Counted from the first letter of the stretch, positions 11,437 to 21,078 are shown. The stretch is 64,000 nucleotides of DNA from Curtobacterium sp. MCLR17_036 (GCF_003234445.2 NZ_CP126269.1:1736001-1800000); one strand, 5' to 3'. The notes: generated from the letters alone by a model not told the origin. Numbers and translations: made by a program.

Positions 11437-13374
11437 GTGAGCCTGCTCAGCAGCATCACGTCGCCGCGCGAACTGAAGCGTCTGTCCGACGCGCAGATGA
11501 CCGACCTCGCCGCCGAGATCCGACGCTTCCTGGTCGCCGAGGTCGCGAAGACCGGTGGGCACCTGGGGCCGAACCTCGGCGTCGTCGAGCTGACGCTGGC
11601 GATGCACCGCGTATTCGACTCGCCGAGCGATCCGTTCGTCTTCGACACCGGGCACCAGTCGTACGTGCACAAGCTCGTCACCGGGCGCCAGGACTTCTCG
11701 AAGCTGCGCGAGCGGGGCGGCATCGCCGGGTACCCGCAGCGGAGCGAGTCCGAGCACGACATCGTCGAGTCCTCGCACGCGTCGTCGTCGCTGTCGTGGG
11801 CGGACGGCATCTCCCGCGCCTTCGGGCAGACGGGGCAGACCGACCGCACCGTCGTCGCGGTCGTCGGGGACGGCGCGCTGACCGGCGGGATGACGTGGGA
11901 GGCGCTCAACAACATCTCCGACGACAACGACCGTCGACTCGTCATCGTCGTGAACGACAACGGTCGCTCGTACGCGCCGACGATCGGCGGCATGGCGCGG
12001 TTCCTCAGCTCGATGCGGACGCGGCGCGAGTACCGGGCGCTGTACGAGACCTCGCGGGCGGTGGCCGACCGGTTCGGTGCGCCGGGGCGCGCGGTGTACC
12101 GGGGCATGCGGGGCGGCCTGCACGGGTTCCTGTCACGCTTCACGAACAACGAGGCGCTCTACTCGAACCTCGACATCAAGTACATCGGTCCGGTGAACGG
12201 GCACGACCAGCGCGCGATGGAGGCCGCGCTCCGGCAGGCCAAGGCCTACGGCGCCCCGACGATCGTGCACGCGATCACGGAGAAGGGCCACGGCTTCGAG
12301 CCTGCCCTGCGCGACCAAGCCGACCAGTTCCACGCCGTCGGCCACATCGACCCGGAGACCGGGGAGTCGCTCGACACGACCTCCGGACCGTCGTGGACCT
12401 CGGTGTTCGCGTCGTCGCTGGCCGACGCCGGATCGGCGGATCCGCGAATCGTCGCCATCACCGCCGCGATGCTCCGGCCGACCGGGCTGCACCTGTTCCA
12501 GGAGCAGCACCCCGACCGCGTCTACGACGTCGGCATCGCCGAGCAGCACGCCGTCACGACCGCGGCGGGCCTGGCCTACGGGGGACTCCACCCGGTCGTG
12601 GCGCTCTACGCGACGTTCCTCAACCGGGCGTTCGACCAGGTGCTCATGGACGTCGCCCTGCACAAGGCGGGCGTGACGTTCGTGCTCGACCGTGCCGGCA
12701 TCACCGGCCCGGACGGCCCGTCGCACCACGGCATGTGGGACCTCGCACTGCTCCAGGTGGTGCCGGGCATCCGCATCGCCGCACCCCGCGATGCCGCGAC
12801 CCTGCGCGAGGAGTTCCGCGAGGCCGTCGCGGTCGACGACGCCCCGACGGTGGTGCGCTTCCCGAAGGGCCAGGTCGGACCGGACATCCCCGCGCTCCGA
12901 CGGCTGTCCGACGGGGTGGACGTGCTCCGCGACGCGCCCGAGGGCTCACCCGACGTGCTGTTCGTCGCCGTCGGGTCGATGGTCCCCACCGCCCTCGAGG
13001 CCGCCGCGCTGCTCGAGGCGCAGGGCATCGGCGTCACCGTGGTGGACCCGCGCTGGGTGGTGCCGATCCCGGCGTCGCTCATCGAGCTGTCCCGGACGCA
13101 CCGTCTCGTCATCACGATGGAGGACGGCGTGCGGGTCGGCGGCGTCGGCACGCGCCTGCGGCAGGACCTGCGGGCCGCCGGCGTCGACACCGGGGTGAAC
13201 GAGCTCGGTCTGCCGGAGGAGTTCATCGACCACGCGACACGCTCCGAGATCCTCGCCGACGTGGGGCTCACGGCGCAGGCGATCGCCCGCGACGTCATCG
13301 ACCAGGTCGTCGGCACGAAGCTGCCGCAGGCGAAGCCCGCGCGCTCCCGCGAGTCGGCGGCGTCCGACCGCTGA
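11437..13374 (+). CDS. dxs: 1-deoxy-D-xylulose-5-phosphate synthase
   Basis: Thiamine-diphosphate enzyme of 645 residues that condenses pyruvate and glyceraldehyde 3-phosphate, the first step of the MEP isoprenoid pathway. The N-terminal domain has HLGPNLGVVELTLAMH and the GDGALTGGMTWEALNN thiamine-diphosphate motif with VNDNGRS. The central pyrimidine domain has the catalytic-glutamate motif YDVGIAEQHAVT and GITGPDGPSHHGMWD, and a transketolase C-terminal domain ends the protein. The GTG start at 11437 is preceded by GAAAGGAG. I see no riboswitch upstream. It converges on the fatty-acid oxidation operon across a repeat-filled 267-base gap. Confidence 0.97.
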   Translation: MSLLSSITSPRELKRLSDAQMTDLAAEIRRFLVAEVAKTGGHLGPNLGVVELTLAMHRVFDSPSDPFVFDTGHQSYVHKLVTGRQDFSKLRERGGIAGYPQRSESEHDIVESSHASSSLSWADGISRAFGQTGQTDRTVVAVVGDGALTGGMTWEALNNISDDNDRRLVIVVNDNGRSYAPTIGGMARFLSSMRTRREYRALYETSRAVADRFGAPGRAVYRGMRGGLHGFLSRFTNNEALYSNLDIKYIGPVNGHDQRAMEAALRQAKAYGAPTIVHAITEKGHGFEPALRDQADQFHAVGHIDPETGESLDTTSGPSWTSVFASSLADAGSADPRIVAITAAMLRPTGLHLFQEQHPDRVYDVGIAEQHAVTTAAGLAYGGLHPVVALYATFLNRAFDQVLMDVALHKAGVTFVLDRAGITGPDGPSHHGMWDLALLQVVPGIRIAAPRDAATLREEFREAVAVDDAPTVVRFPKGQVGPDIPALRRLSDGVDVLRDAPEGSPDVLFVAVGSMVPTALEAAALLEAQGIGVTVVDPRWVVPIPASLIELSRTHRLVITMEDGVRVGGVGTRLRQDLRAAGVDTGVNELGLPEEFIDHATRSEILADVGLTAQAIARDVIDQVVGTKLPQAKPARSRESAASDR

Positions 13375-13424
13375 GTCGCGCTGGCGGCTGCGCCGCGCGG
13401 GCGGTCGTCGCGGGTGGTTGTGCC

Positions 13425-13630
13425 GCGCTTCGCGGCCGCAGCCACGCGTCGCACCCGCGAGCGGGCATCGCGCCCCGAAGAGTCGGGGCGCGATGCGCGC
13501 CTCGGGGCGCGACCTGAGCGCTCGCGCGCTCGAGCGCGGGCGCGCTTCGCGGCCGCAGCCACGCGTCGCGCCCGCGAGCGGGCATCGCGCCCCGAAGAGT
13601 CGGGGCGCGACGCCCGCCTCGGGGCGCGAC
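13425..13630. repeat. Two 89 bp direct repeats between dxs and fadB
   Basis: Copies at 13425-13513 and 13542-13630 differ at only three positions. Each contains a 26-base palindrome (13468-13493 and 13585-13610) with arm TCGCGCCCCGA and loop AGAG, and a second CTCGGGGCGCGA half near its end. The same core with changed bases occurs twice at 23.9-24.1 kb. The position between convergent stops suggests transcription termination or decay structure. Confidence 0.85.
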
Positions 13631-13641
13631 ACTGGCGCCGG

Positions 13642-15780
13642 CTAGCGGGAGGTCGGGCCGACGATCGGCGGCTGGTGGAACGTCCCGCCGAAGACCCGCT
13701 CGGACGCGCCGGAACGGTCGAGGTACGGGCTGATGCCACCGGCCTGGAACGGGTAGCCGGCGCCGAGGATGAGACCGAGGTCGATCTCCTCGACGTGCTG
13801 CACCACACCGTCCTCGAGCATGCGGTGCACCTCGTCGGCCAGGGCGTCCTCGAAGCGTCGCTGCATCTCGGCGGCGTCGACCGGGGACGCGTCCTTCTTG
13901 GACGGCGCGACCAGCTTCACGGCGGCGGGGTCGTACCCGGTCGCGTTGCCCTTCTTGTCGCGGGTCAGGATCGTCCCGTGCTCGGCGATCTTCCCCAGCC
14001 CGTCGCCGGGGTAGAAGCGCTCCGGCCAGGCCGCGTGGTGCGAGTCGAGCACGTGCGCGCCGACCGGCAGCCCGACGAGTTCGAGCAGCTCGAACGGCGA
14101 CATCGGCAGGCCGAGCGGTGCGGCGCCCTGCGCCACCGTGTCGAACGAGGTGCCCTGCTCGACGCCGCGCATCGCCTCACCGAGGACGCGTGCGAGCACC
14201 CGGTTGACGACGAAGCCCGGCTGGTCCGCGGTGATGATCGCGGTCTTCTTCAGCGTCTTCGCCACGGCGAGGGCCGTGACGAGGGTCTCGTCCGAGGTCG
14301 CCGCGGTGCGGACGACCTCGAGGAGCGGCATGACCGCGACCGGGTTGAAGAAGTGGAAGCCCACCAGGCGCGACGGGTCGGCGAGCACCGAACCCATCTC
14401 GGACACCGACAGCGACGACGTGTTCGTCGCGAGGATCGCGTCCGGCGCGATGACCGCCTCGACGCGACGGAGCACGTCCTGCTTGACGGACATCTCCTCG
14501 AAGACGGCCTCGATCACCCAGTCGGCGTCGGCGAAGGCGTCGTACGACACCGAGCCGCTGACGAGTGCGGTGATGCGGTTCGCGTCGTCAGGGGAGATCC
14601 GACCCTTGTCGAGCAGTTTCGCGACCTCGCCGCGGATCCGCTCGACCCCGGCGTCGACGCGGGACTGGTCGACGTCGGTGATGACGACGGGGACGCCCAG
14701 ACGGCGGGCGAACAGCAGCGCGAACTGGGACGCCATGAGCCCGGCGCCGAGGACGCCGACCTTCGTGATCTTCTTCGGCTCGACGCCCTCCGGAGCCCCG
14801 ACGGGCTTCTTCGCGCGCTTCTGCACGAGGTCGAACGCGTACATCGACGCGGCGAACTGGTCGCCGGAGATGAGGTCGGCGAGGGCGTCGTCCTCGTCCG
14901 CGAAGCGCTCGTCGAGGGAACCCGATTTCGCGGCAGCGACGAGGTCGAGCGCCCGGAACGGCGACTTCGGGACCGTGCCGATCTTCGACGCGACCTGGTT
15001 CCGCGCGACCTTGACGACCGTGCCCCAGGCGGCCTTCTCGAGCATGCCCGGCTCGTTCTTCCGCACGACCTTGGTCGCGCCGGTGATGACGCCGTCGGCC
15101 CAGGCCACGGCCGAGGGCAGGAACGTGACCGACGGGATGAGCGCGTCACCGATGCCGAGCTCGACCGCAGCAGGACCGTCGAGCAGGCGATTGTTCTTGA
15201 GCGGGTTCTCCACGATGACGCGGAGCGCCTTCTCGGGCCCGATCAGCCGGGGGAGCAGCGTCGCGCCGCCCCAGCCGGGGATGATGCCGAGGAAGACCTC
15301 GGGCAGCCCGATGCCCTGCGCGGCCGAGGAGAACACCCGGTACGTGCAGTGCAGGGCGATCTCGAGCCCGCCGCCGAGCGCCAGCATGTTCACGAAGGCG
15401 AAGGAGGGGACCCCGAGGTCGGAGAACTTGCGCAGCGTCGCGTGCCCGAGGGCCGCGAGCTCGTGCGCCACCTGCCGCGACGGCACCGAGGCCGCCTGCG
15501 ACAGGTCGGCGCCGGCGGCGAAGCAGTACTCCTTGCCGGTGATCGCGACGCCCTGGATCGTGCCGGCGGCTGCCTCGGTCTTCAGGGTGTCGAGCACCCC
15601 GGAGAGCTCGCGCAGGGTGCGCGGGCCGAGGGTGTTCGGCCGCTTGTGGTCCTTGCCGTTGTCGAGCGTGATGAGCGCCAGCGTGCCGCCGGACGGCATC
15701 GTGACGTGCTTCACGTACGAGTGCGTGACGACCTCGTCCTCGCTCAGTTCGGTCAGTCGGTCGTTCTCGACGGTGCTCAC
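13642..15780 (-). CDS. fadB: 3-hydroxyacyl-CoA dehydrogenase / enoyl-CoA hydratase (FadB/FadJ type)
   Basis: Bifunctional beta-oxidation enzyme of 712 residues. The N-terminal crotonase domain (about 1-330) hydrates enoyl-CoA, with the oxyanion-hole region AAGADLSQ and LGGGLEIALH. The C-terminal part oxidises 3-hydroxyacyl-CoA with NAD; its Rossmann motif is KVGVLGAGLMASQFALLFARR, followed by SRLVGFHFFNPVAVMPLLEVV and the GFVVNRVLARVLGEA dimerisation region. The start is GTG at 15780 (VSTVENDRL); a longer open frame through the thiolase gene is spurious. The gene follows the thiolase gene with a gap of two bases, so the two steps are co-expressed. Confidence 0.93.
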   Translation of the reverse strand: MSTVENDRLTELSEDEVVTHSYVKHVTMPSGGTLALITLDNGKDHKRPNTLGPRTLRELSGVLDTLKTEAAAGTIQGVAITGKEYCFAAGADLSQAASVPSRQVAHELAALGHATLRKFSDLGVPSFAFVNMLALGGGLEIALHCTYRVFSSAAQGIGLPEVFLGIIPGWGGATLLPRLIGPEKALRVIVENPLKNNRLLDGPAAVELGIGDALIPSVTFLPSAVAWADGVITGATKVVRKNEPGMLEKAAWGTVVKVARNQVASKIGTVPKSPFRALDLVAAAKSGSLDERFADEDDALADLISGDQFAASMYAFDLVQKRAKKPVGAPEGVEPKKITKVGVLGAGLMASQFALLFARRLGVPVVITDVDQSRVDAGVERIRGEVAKLLDKGRISPDDANRITALVSGSVSYDAFADADWVIEAVFEEMSVKQDVLRRVEAVIAPDAILATNTSSLSVSEMGSVLADPSRLVGFHFFNPVAVMPLLEVVRTAATSDETLVTALAVAKTLKKTAIITADQPGFVVNRVLARVLGEAMRGVEQGTSFDTVAQGAAPLGLPMSPFELLELVGLPVGAHVLDSHHAAWPERFYPGDGLGKIAEHGTILTRDKKGNATGYDPAAVKLVAPSKKDASPVDAAEMQRRFEDALADEVHRMLEDGVVQHVEEIDLGLILGAGYPFQAGGISPYLDRSGASERVFGGTFHQPPIVGPTSR

Positions 15781-15782
15781 GG

Positions 15783-16994
15783 TCAGGCCGCCTTCCGGGC
15801 CGCGCTGCGCGACCAGTTCGGGTTCTCCCAGATGACGGTGCCGCCCTGGCCGAGTCCGATGCACATCGTGGTGATGCCGTACTTGACGTCGGGACGCTCG
15901 GCGAACTGCGCGGCGAGCTGGGTCATCAGGCGGACGCCGCTCGACGCGAGCGGGTGGCCGACGGCGATCGCGCCGCCCCACGCGTTGACGTTCGCGGAGT
16001 CCTGGGCGATGCCGTAGTTGTCGAGGAACGCGAGCACCTGGACGGCGAACGCCTCGTTGATCTCGAACAGGCCGATGTCGTCGATCGAAAGGCCGGCCTT
16101 CGCCAGGGCCTTGTCGGTGGCGGGCACCGGTCCGACGCCCATCACCTCGGGCTCGACGCCGGCGAAGGCGAACGAGACCATGCGCATCTTCGTGGGCAGG
16201 CCGTGCTGCTTCGCGCCGTCCTCCGACGCGAGCAGGCTCATGGTCGCGCCGTCGTTCAGTCCGGCGGCGTTGCCGGCGGTGACCCGTCCGTGGGGCCGGA
16301 ACGGCGTCTTCAACGCGGCCAGGGCCTCCAGGGTGGTGCCCGGCCGCGGCGGCTCGTCGGCGCTGACGACGTCCCAGCCGTCGCCCTTGTTGACCTCGAC
16401 CGGGATGACGTCGGGCTGGAGCTTGCCGGCGGCCCAGGCGGCGGCGTAGCGCTGCTGGGACTGGACGGCGAAGGCGTCCGTGCGGTCCTTCGTGATCGCG
16501 GGGAAGCGGTCGTGCAGCCGTTCGGCGGTGGCGCCCATCACGAGCGCGTCGCTCGACACCATGCGCTCCGCGACGAAGCGGGGGTTCGGGTCGGCGTTGA
16601 AGCCCATCGGGTGGCGCCCCATGTGCTCGACACCGCCGGCGATCGCGACGTCGGCCGCGCCGAAGGCGATGGCCCCGGCGAGCGTCGTGACGCTCGTCAT
16701 CGCGCCCGCGCACATGCGGTCGATGGCGTACCCGGGCACCGACTTCGGCAGTCCCGCGAGCATCCCGACCGTGCGGCCGAGCGTCAGCCCCTGGTCACCC
16801 TGCTGCGTGGTGGCCGCGACGGCGACGTCGTCCACCGCCGCTCCGTCGAGCTGGGCGTTCCGGTCGAGCAGGCCGCGCATCGCGTGCACCGCGAGGTCGT
16901 CGGACCGGGTCTTCCAGAACACCCCCTTCTCGCCGGCTCGTCCGAACGGTGTCCGTACGCCGTCCACGAAGACGACGTCTGATGCCTTTGGCAA
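15783..16994 (-). CDS. fadA: Acetyl-CoA C-acyltransferase (thiolase, FadA type)
   Basis: Thiolase of 403 residues performing the last step of beta-oxidation, cleaving 3-ketoacyl-CoA. The acylated nucleophile is C95 in DRMCAGAMTS. The C-terminal active-site motifs NAWGGAIAVGHPLASSG and the CIGLGQGG loop with the second cysteine are intact. The start is TTG at 16994, supported by a GGAGG Shine-Dalgarno sequence six bases upstream; no ATG or GTG gives the normal N-terminus MPKASDVVFVDGVRTPFG. It forms an operon with the downstream fadB gene and probably follows the RNase D gene. Confidence 0.95.
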   Translation of the reverse strand: MPKASDVVFVDGVRTPFGRAGEKGVFWKTRSDDLAVHAMRGLLDRNAQLDGAAVDDVAVAATTQQGDQGLTLGRTVGMLAGLPKSVPGYAIDRMCAGAMTSVTTLAGAIAFGAADVAIAGGVEHMGRHPMGFNADPNPRFVAERMVSSDALVMGATAERLHDRFPAITKDRTDAFAVQSQQRYAAAWAAGKLQPDVIPVEVNKGDGWDVVSADEPPRPGTTLEALAALKTPFRPHGRVTAGNAAGLNDGATMSLLASEDGAKQHGLPTKMRMVSFAFAGVEPEVMGVGPVPATDKALAKAGLSIDDIGLFEINEAFAVQVLAFLDNYGIAQDSANVNAWGGAIAVGHPLASSGVRLMTQLAAQFAERPDVKYGITTMCIGLGQGGTVIWENPNWSRSAARKAA

Positions 16995-17120
16995 CTGGGC
17001 CTCCAGATCCTCATCGATCGGGCCGGACCGCTGGTCGGTCCGGCCGGGCCGGGCCTCGCCCGGCGACGCTCCCGACGCTATGCCCCCAGGCTGGGCGGCC
17101 GCATGCCGGTTGGGCGGTTC

Positions 17121-18458
17121 CTACGACGCGTCGTCGTCCGACGACGCCGGCTGCTGTTCGGCAGCGACAAACGCCGACGCGATGATCGACGCGGTCTCCT
17201 CGACCTGCCACGGGCGGGCGTCGTGGGACGCCAGCACCGCCCCGACGGTCTCGGTCGCGACCGGCGTCGGCGGTTCCCACGCGACCTGACGCAGGGTCTC
17301 CGGCGTGAGGACGTTCTCGAGCGGGATGTCGAGCTCCTCGGCACGAGCGGTGACCGCGGCACGGGCGGCCTTGTACCGCCGGTCGGCGGCGGGGTTGCGG
17401 TCGGCCCAGGCGCGGGGCGGGGGCAGCGTCGCCTCGCCGGTGCCGCGGAGCTTCGGCAGGTCCTCGGTGGTGCGGCCCTCGTCGACGGCGGCCCACCAGC
17501 GGTCGAGCTCGGAGCGGCTCGCCCGGCCCGTGAACGCCCGCAGACCGGCGAGCTCGCTGCGGGACGCCGGGGCCGCTGCCGCCGCGGCGACGATCGCCGC
17601 GTCGGGGATCGTGCGACCGGGGGCGACGTCGGCGTCGCGGGCGTAGGCGTCCCGTGCCGTCCACAGCGACCGGGCGATCGCCAGGGCCCTGGCTCCGCGC
17701 AGCGCGTGCATGCCGGACAGTCGTCGCCACGGCTCGGCGCGCGGGGGCTTCGGCGCGCGGGTGAGCACGGCGGCGAACTCCTCGGCGGCGATCCGCGTCT
17801 TGCCGGCGACCTCGAGCTGCTCGGCGAGGGCGTCCCGCAGGTCGGGGAGCAGTTCGACGTCGAGCGAGGCGTACACGAGCCACGACTGCGGCAGGGGCCG
17901 CGTCGACCAGTCGGCGGCGGAGTGCGCCTTGGCGAGCGTGATGCCGAGCAGCTGCTCCACCACGGCTCCGAGGCCGACGCGCGGGAACCCGGCGATGCGG
18001 GCACCGAGTTCGGTGTCGAAGATGCGCGTCGGGACGAGGCCGACCTCCTGCAGGCACGGCAGGTCCTGCGAGGCGGCGTGGAAGAGCCACTCCTCGTCGA
18101 CGATGGCGGCCTGCAGGTCGGAGAAGTCACCGATCGCGATCGGGTCGAACAGGAACGCGCCGGCACCGCGGCGGAAGACCTGGATGAGGTACGCGCGCTG
18201 CGAGTACCGGTAGCCGCTGGCCCGCTCGGCATCGACCGCGACGGGACCGTGTCCGGCGGCGATCGCGGCGACCGCGGCGAGGTAGTCCCCGCGCGACTCG
18301 ATGACCTTGACGGCCTCGTGGGCGTCCTCGAACGCCGGCGTGGCCGGGGACGACCCGGCCGGGGACGATCCCGCCGGGGTCGACGCGGCCGGGGACGAAC
18401 CCGCCGGGGACGACGGGGACGATCCGTCCGGGTCTGGGGTGCGGTTCGGGTCGGTCAC
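17121..18458 (-). CDS. rnd: RNase D-like 3'-5' exonuclease with HRDC domain
   Basis: Protein of 445 residues. After a low-complexity Ser/Pro/Ala N-terminus (about 10-42, repeats of the type AGSSPA) comes a DEDD exonuclease domain at about 45-235. The motifs are AVDAERASGYRYSQ with D76 and E78, HAASQDLPCL and VYASLDVELLPDLRDAL. An HRDC domain at about 245-330 follows. The family trims structured RNAs from the 3' end; the exact substrate here is unknown. The GTG start at 18458 overlaps the DUF3000 stop by four bases (GTGA), indicating translational coupling. The DUF3000-RNase D pairing is common in Actinobacteria. Confidence 0.88.
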   Translation of the reverse strand: MTDPNRTPDPDGSSPSSPAGSSPAASTPAGSSPAGSSPATPAFEDAHEAVKVIESRGDYLAAVAAIAAGHGPVAVDAERASGYRYSQRAYLIQVFRRGAGAFLFDPIAIGDFSDLQAAIVDEEWLFHAASQDLPCLQEVGLVPTRIFDTELGARIAGFPRVGLGAVVEQLLGITLAKAHSAADWSTRPLPQSWLVYASLDVELLPDLRDALAEQLEVAGKTRIAAEEFAAVLTRAPKPPRAEPWRRLSGMHALRGARALAIARSLWTARDAYARDADVAPGRTIPDAAIVAAAAAAPASRSELAGLRAFTGRASRSELDRWWAAVDEGRTTEDLPKLRGTGEATLPPPRAWADRNPAADRRYKAARAAVTARAEELDIPLENVLTPETLRQVAWEPPTPVATETVGAVLASHDARPWQVEETASIIASAFVAAEQQPASSDDDAS

Positions 18459-19036
18459 TTGGCGAGCCTCCTCGGGGCCAACAGGGTCACACCGTCCGAG
18501 GCGGGAGGCAGACCGGCGAGCATGGCGACGATGTCCTGCCACGCCCGGACGTGCGGGGTGAGGTCCTCGCCCCGCGGCGTCCACGACGCGCGGAGTTCCA
18601 GCTGGGCGCCGTCACCCTGGGCGGCGAGGTCGCCGTACCCGCGCGAGATGATCTTGGTGGCCGTCCCGGAGGCGTGGTCGTAGACGGCACCGTGCGCCTC
18701 GAGCGCGTCGACGAGCCAGCTCCACGTGACGTCGGCGACGAACTCGTCGACGCCGATCTCCGGTTCGAGCGGTGCCTGGGCGAACGTCACGATGCGGAAC
18801 GTTCCCTGCCAGCCCTCGGGTTCCTCCGGGTCGTGCAGGGCGATGAACCGGCCGGTGCCGAGGTCCGACTCGACGCCGTGCGCGGTGCCCGAGACGTCCG
18901 CCGCCAGGGCGATCGAGAACGGCGCGATGCGCGTCGGCGAGGGGATCTCGGTGACCGTGGTCTCGGCGCGGCTGCTGCCGGAGGACACGAACGCGCGGAG
19001 CCGCGCGAAGGCGTCGGGCTCTCGGGTTTCGGACAC
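18455..19036 (-). CDS. DUF3000 family protein
   Basis: Protein of 193 residues beginning VSETREPDAFARLRAFV, with the DUF3000 core including ALAADVSGTAHG, GRFIALHDPEEPEGW and VDEFVADVTWSWLVDAL. Function is unknown; the family is confined to Actinobacteria and usually lies directly upstream of the HRDC/RNase D gene, as here, with a GTGA overlap. There is no signal peptide or membrane helix, so it should be cytoplasmic. The start is GTG at 19036, and the gene is divergent from the alpha/beta hydrolase gene beginning at 19060. Confidence 0.87.
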   Translation of the reverse strand: MSETREPDAFARLRAFVSSGSSRAETTVTEIPSPTRIAPFSIALAADVSGTAHGVESDLGTGRFIALHDPEEPEGWQGTFRIVTFAQAPLEPEIGVDEFVADVTWSWLVDALEAHGAVYDHASGTATKIISRGYGDLAAQGDGAQLELRASWTPRGEDLTPHVRAWQDIVAMLAGLPPASDGVTLLAPRRLAK

Positions 19037-19059
19037 GCTTGCAGACTAGGCTCCGGAGC

Positions 19060-20283
19060 ATGTCCCGATCCGCGCGACCCGCCGGTGACGGCGTCCAGGA
19101 CACCGCCCGCTCGGCCGGACTCGTCGCCCTCGGCGCGGGTGTCGCCGCCGCCCTGGTCGGCACGGCCGTCGTCGGCGGTTTCGTCGCTGCGGTCGCACGA
19201 GCCGTCGTCACGCCCGACCGGAAGCGCACCGAACGCGTCCCGATCCACGCCGTCGACCGCGTGCGGGGGACCGTCACCCTCGAACGCACGCCCGACACCG
19301 AGCTGCAGGGCCGCTACAGCCTGTGGTTCGGCGGCGGCACCGGCCACATGCGGGTCGGCGACGTCGTCGCGACGACCGACACCACGGTCACCCGACGCAT
19401 CATCGCCATCGACGCCGGTGACCCCACGACCGCGCGCCGCGGACGCTGGGGCGGCTGGTTCTACCTGACCCCCGGTGAGCTCGACGTGCCGGTCGAGGAC
19501 GTCGACGTCCCCACCCCGAACGGTCCCGCACCGGCCTGGGTCGTCCGCGCCGACGACCCCGCGGCGCCGTGGGCGGTCCTCGTGCACGGCCGGGGCGTCA
19601 CACGTGCCGAGACCATCCGTGCCGTGCCGGTGTTCCGCGCCGCCGGCTACTCCGTCGTGCTCGCGTCGTGGCGGAACGACGGGGTCGCCCCGCCGAGCAT
19701 CGACCGTCGCTACGGGCTCGGCAGCACCGAGTGGGAGGACATCGACAGCGTCCTCCGCTGGCTCACCGGGCAGCACGCGACGAGCGTCGTGCTCATGGGG
19801 TGGTCGATGGGCGGCGCGGTGGTGCTGCAGACCCTGGTGCGGTCGCGGTTCGCCGACCTCGTCGACGGGGTCGTCCTCGAGTCGGCCGTCGTCGACTGGC
19901 ACGCGGTCCTCAAGTCGCAGAGTCAGCTGCTCCGCCTGCCGCGCCCGGTGCGGAAGGTCGCCCAACGCCTGCTCCGCACGCCGGTGCTGCACCGCCTGAC
20001 CGGGCTCCGGCAGCCCGTCGACCTGCGGGAGCTCGACATGGTCGCCCGCGCCGACGAGCTCACGGTGCCGATCCTGCTGCTGCACAGCGACGACGACGGG
20101 TTCGTGCCGTCGTCCGCCTCGCACGCCCTGGCCGCGGCCCGGCCGGACCTGGTCCGGCTCGAGGTGCAGACCACCGCGCGGCACACCAAGCTCTGGAACC
20201 ACGACGCCGACTGGTTCGACGCCCGGATCCTCGCGTGGCTCACCGAGGTGGTCGAGCGTCGCGGGGCGGCCAGTGCGCGGTAG
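19060..20283 (+). CDS. Alpha/beta hydrolase, membrane-anchored
   Basis: Protein of 407 residues with one hydrophobic N-terminal helix (about 20-48, LVALGAGVAAALVGTAVVGGF) that probably anchors it to the membrane. A beta-rich segment follows, then an alpha/beta-hydrolase domain from about 165. The nucleophile elbow is GWSMGG with S249; an acidic cluster D344-D346 after LLLHS and H375 fit the remaining triad. The substrate is unknown; serine esterase or peptidase activity is the usual expectation. The ATG at 19060, after a CGGAG sequence, is chosen over an upstream TTG/ATG frame that would overlap the DUF3000 gene. Confidence 0.8.
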   Translation: MSRSARPAGDGVQDTARSAGLVALGAGVAAALVGTAVVGGFVAAVARAVVTPDRKRTERVPIHAVDRVRGTVTLERTPDTELQGRYSLWFGGGTGHMRVGDVVATTDTTVTRRIIAIDAGDPTTARRGRWGGWFYLTPGELDVPVEDVDVPTPNGPAPAWVVRADDPAAPWAVLVHGRGVTRAETIRAVPVFRAAGYSVVLASWRNDGVAPPSIDRRYGLGSTEWEDIDSVLRWLTGQHATSVVLMGWSMGGAVVLQTLVRSRFADLVDGVVLESAVVDWHAVLKSQSQLLRLPRPVRKVAQRLLRTPVLHRLTGLRQPVDLRELDMVARADELTVPILLLHSDDDGFVPSSASHALAAARPDLVRLEVQTTARHTKLWNHDADWFDARILAWLTEVVERRGAASAR

Positions 20284-20327
20284 ACGCGACCGGACGAAGA
20301 CGGGCGCGCCCCGCTCAGCGGTGTCGC

Positions 20328-20429
20328 GCCAGCTGGCACCGCGCCTCCCGTCCGTCCCGGGTCCGTCCGGCACTTCGTGAGCAGGAACGGTCGGGTCGCG
20401 ATCACGCACCCGACCATTGCTGCTCACGA
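20328..20429. repeat. 102 bp repeat, copy 1, including a GTGAGCAG palindrome
   Basis: It matches 21097-21198 at 98 of 102 positions. The right half (20375-20429) is an inverted repeat with 22-base arms (20 pairs) opening TCGTGAGCAG and an 11-base loop CGCGATCACGC that is identical in both copies. The left half keeps only the descending arm of the terminator hairpin found intact in copy 2. It lies between convergent stops. Confidence 0.85.
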
Positions 20430-20470
20430 TGTGGTGGCGCACCGCCCGCAAGACTCGGCCAGTGGAGACG

Positions 20471-20890
20471 TCAACCGGCTCGTCCGGGGCGGTCCCCAGA
20501 CGGGAGCGAGATGAACAGCTCGCCCCCGCCGAGGGCGATCGCTCGGACCGGCGGCGTCTCCGGCCCGGAGTAGTGCCACGATTCGTGGTGGTCGTCAGCG
20601 TGCGCTCGGAGCGTCGTTCCCGACGCGAAGTCGATCCGGAGCGTGCTCCCGTCGATCTGCGCCGCCGAGACCGTCTGTGTGTGCAGGTGGAGCGCCGGGA
20701 GCAGGGAGTCCTTGTCCTCGGGATCCACCGGGACGATCTCGCCGTCCACGCTGCCCACGCGGAACGGGGTCTCGAACGAGACCATGCTCCGGTTCGAGAA
20801 CGCGAGGGTGAGCCTGAAGTCGACCCAGATGAGGTCGACGGTCTCCCCGACGAGTGCGAGGTGGACGTCGTCGGCGGTCAGTTCGGCCAT
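20471..20890 (-). CDS. Hypothetical protein flanked by direct repeats
   Basis: Protein of 139 residues, MAELTADDVHLALVG at the start, with a mixed beta pattern (VDLIWVDFRLTLAF, GSTLRIDFASGTTLRAH). It has no membrane helix, signal peptide, cysteine pair or catalytic motif that I recognise. It loosely resembles small DUF6188-type proteins, but I cannot confirm that. The ATG at 20890 is preferred; the frame stays open upstream only through the repeat region. The gene is bracketed by two copies of a 102 bp repeat (20328-20429 and 21097-21198), suggesting it arrived or was duplicated together with its 3' element. Confidence 0.6.
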   Translation of the reverse strand: MAELTADDVHLALVGETVDLIWVDFRLTLAFSNRSMVSFETPFRVGSVDGEIVPVDPEDKDSLLPALHLHTQTVSAAQIDGSTLRIDFASGTTLRAHADDHHESWHYSGPETPPVRAIALGGGELFISLPSGDRPGRAG

Positions 20891-21078
20891 GCGCCACCCG
20901 CTCCCGGCCGACGACGCGCGCGCCGTCGTGGCGACTCGAGGCCGTCCGCCGCGCTGACCGAGGTGCCGGTCGGAACGGTCCCGTCGATGTCCGCCATCTT
21001 CGCCCCCCTGGTGCTGACTCCATGGTGGCACGGGAGCCGACCGGCGTCCCGGAGGACGGCGTGCGCACCGGGCGGGCG

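Noticed and set aside
13414..16017. An 867-codon rightward open frame opposite fadB
   Set aside because: Shadow of the conserved fadB reading frame; its start lies in the 89 bp repeats.
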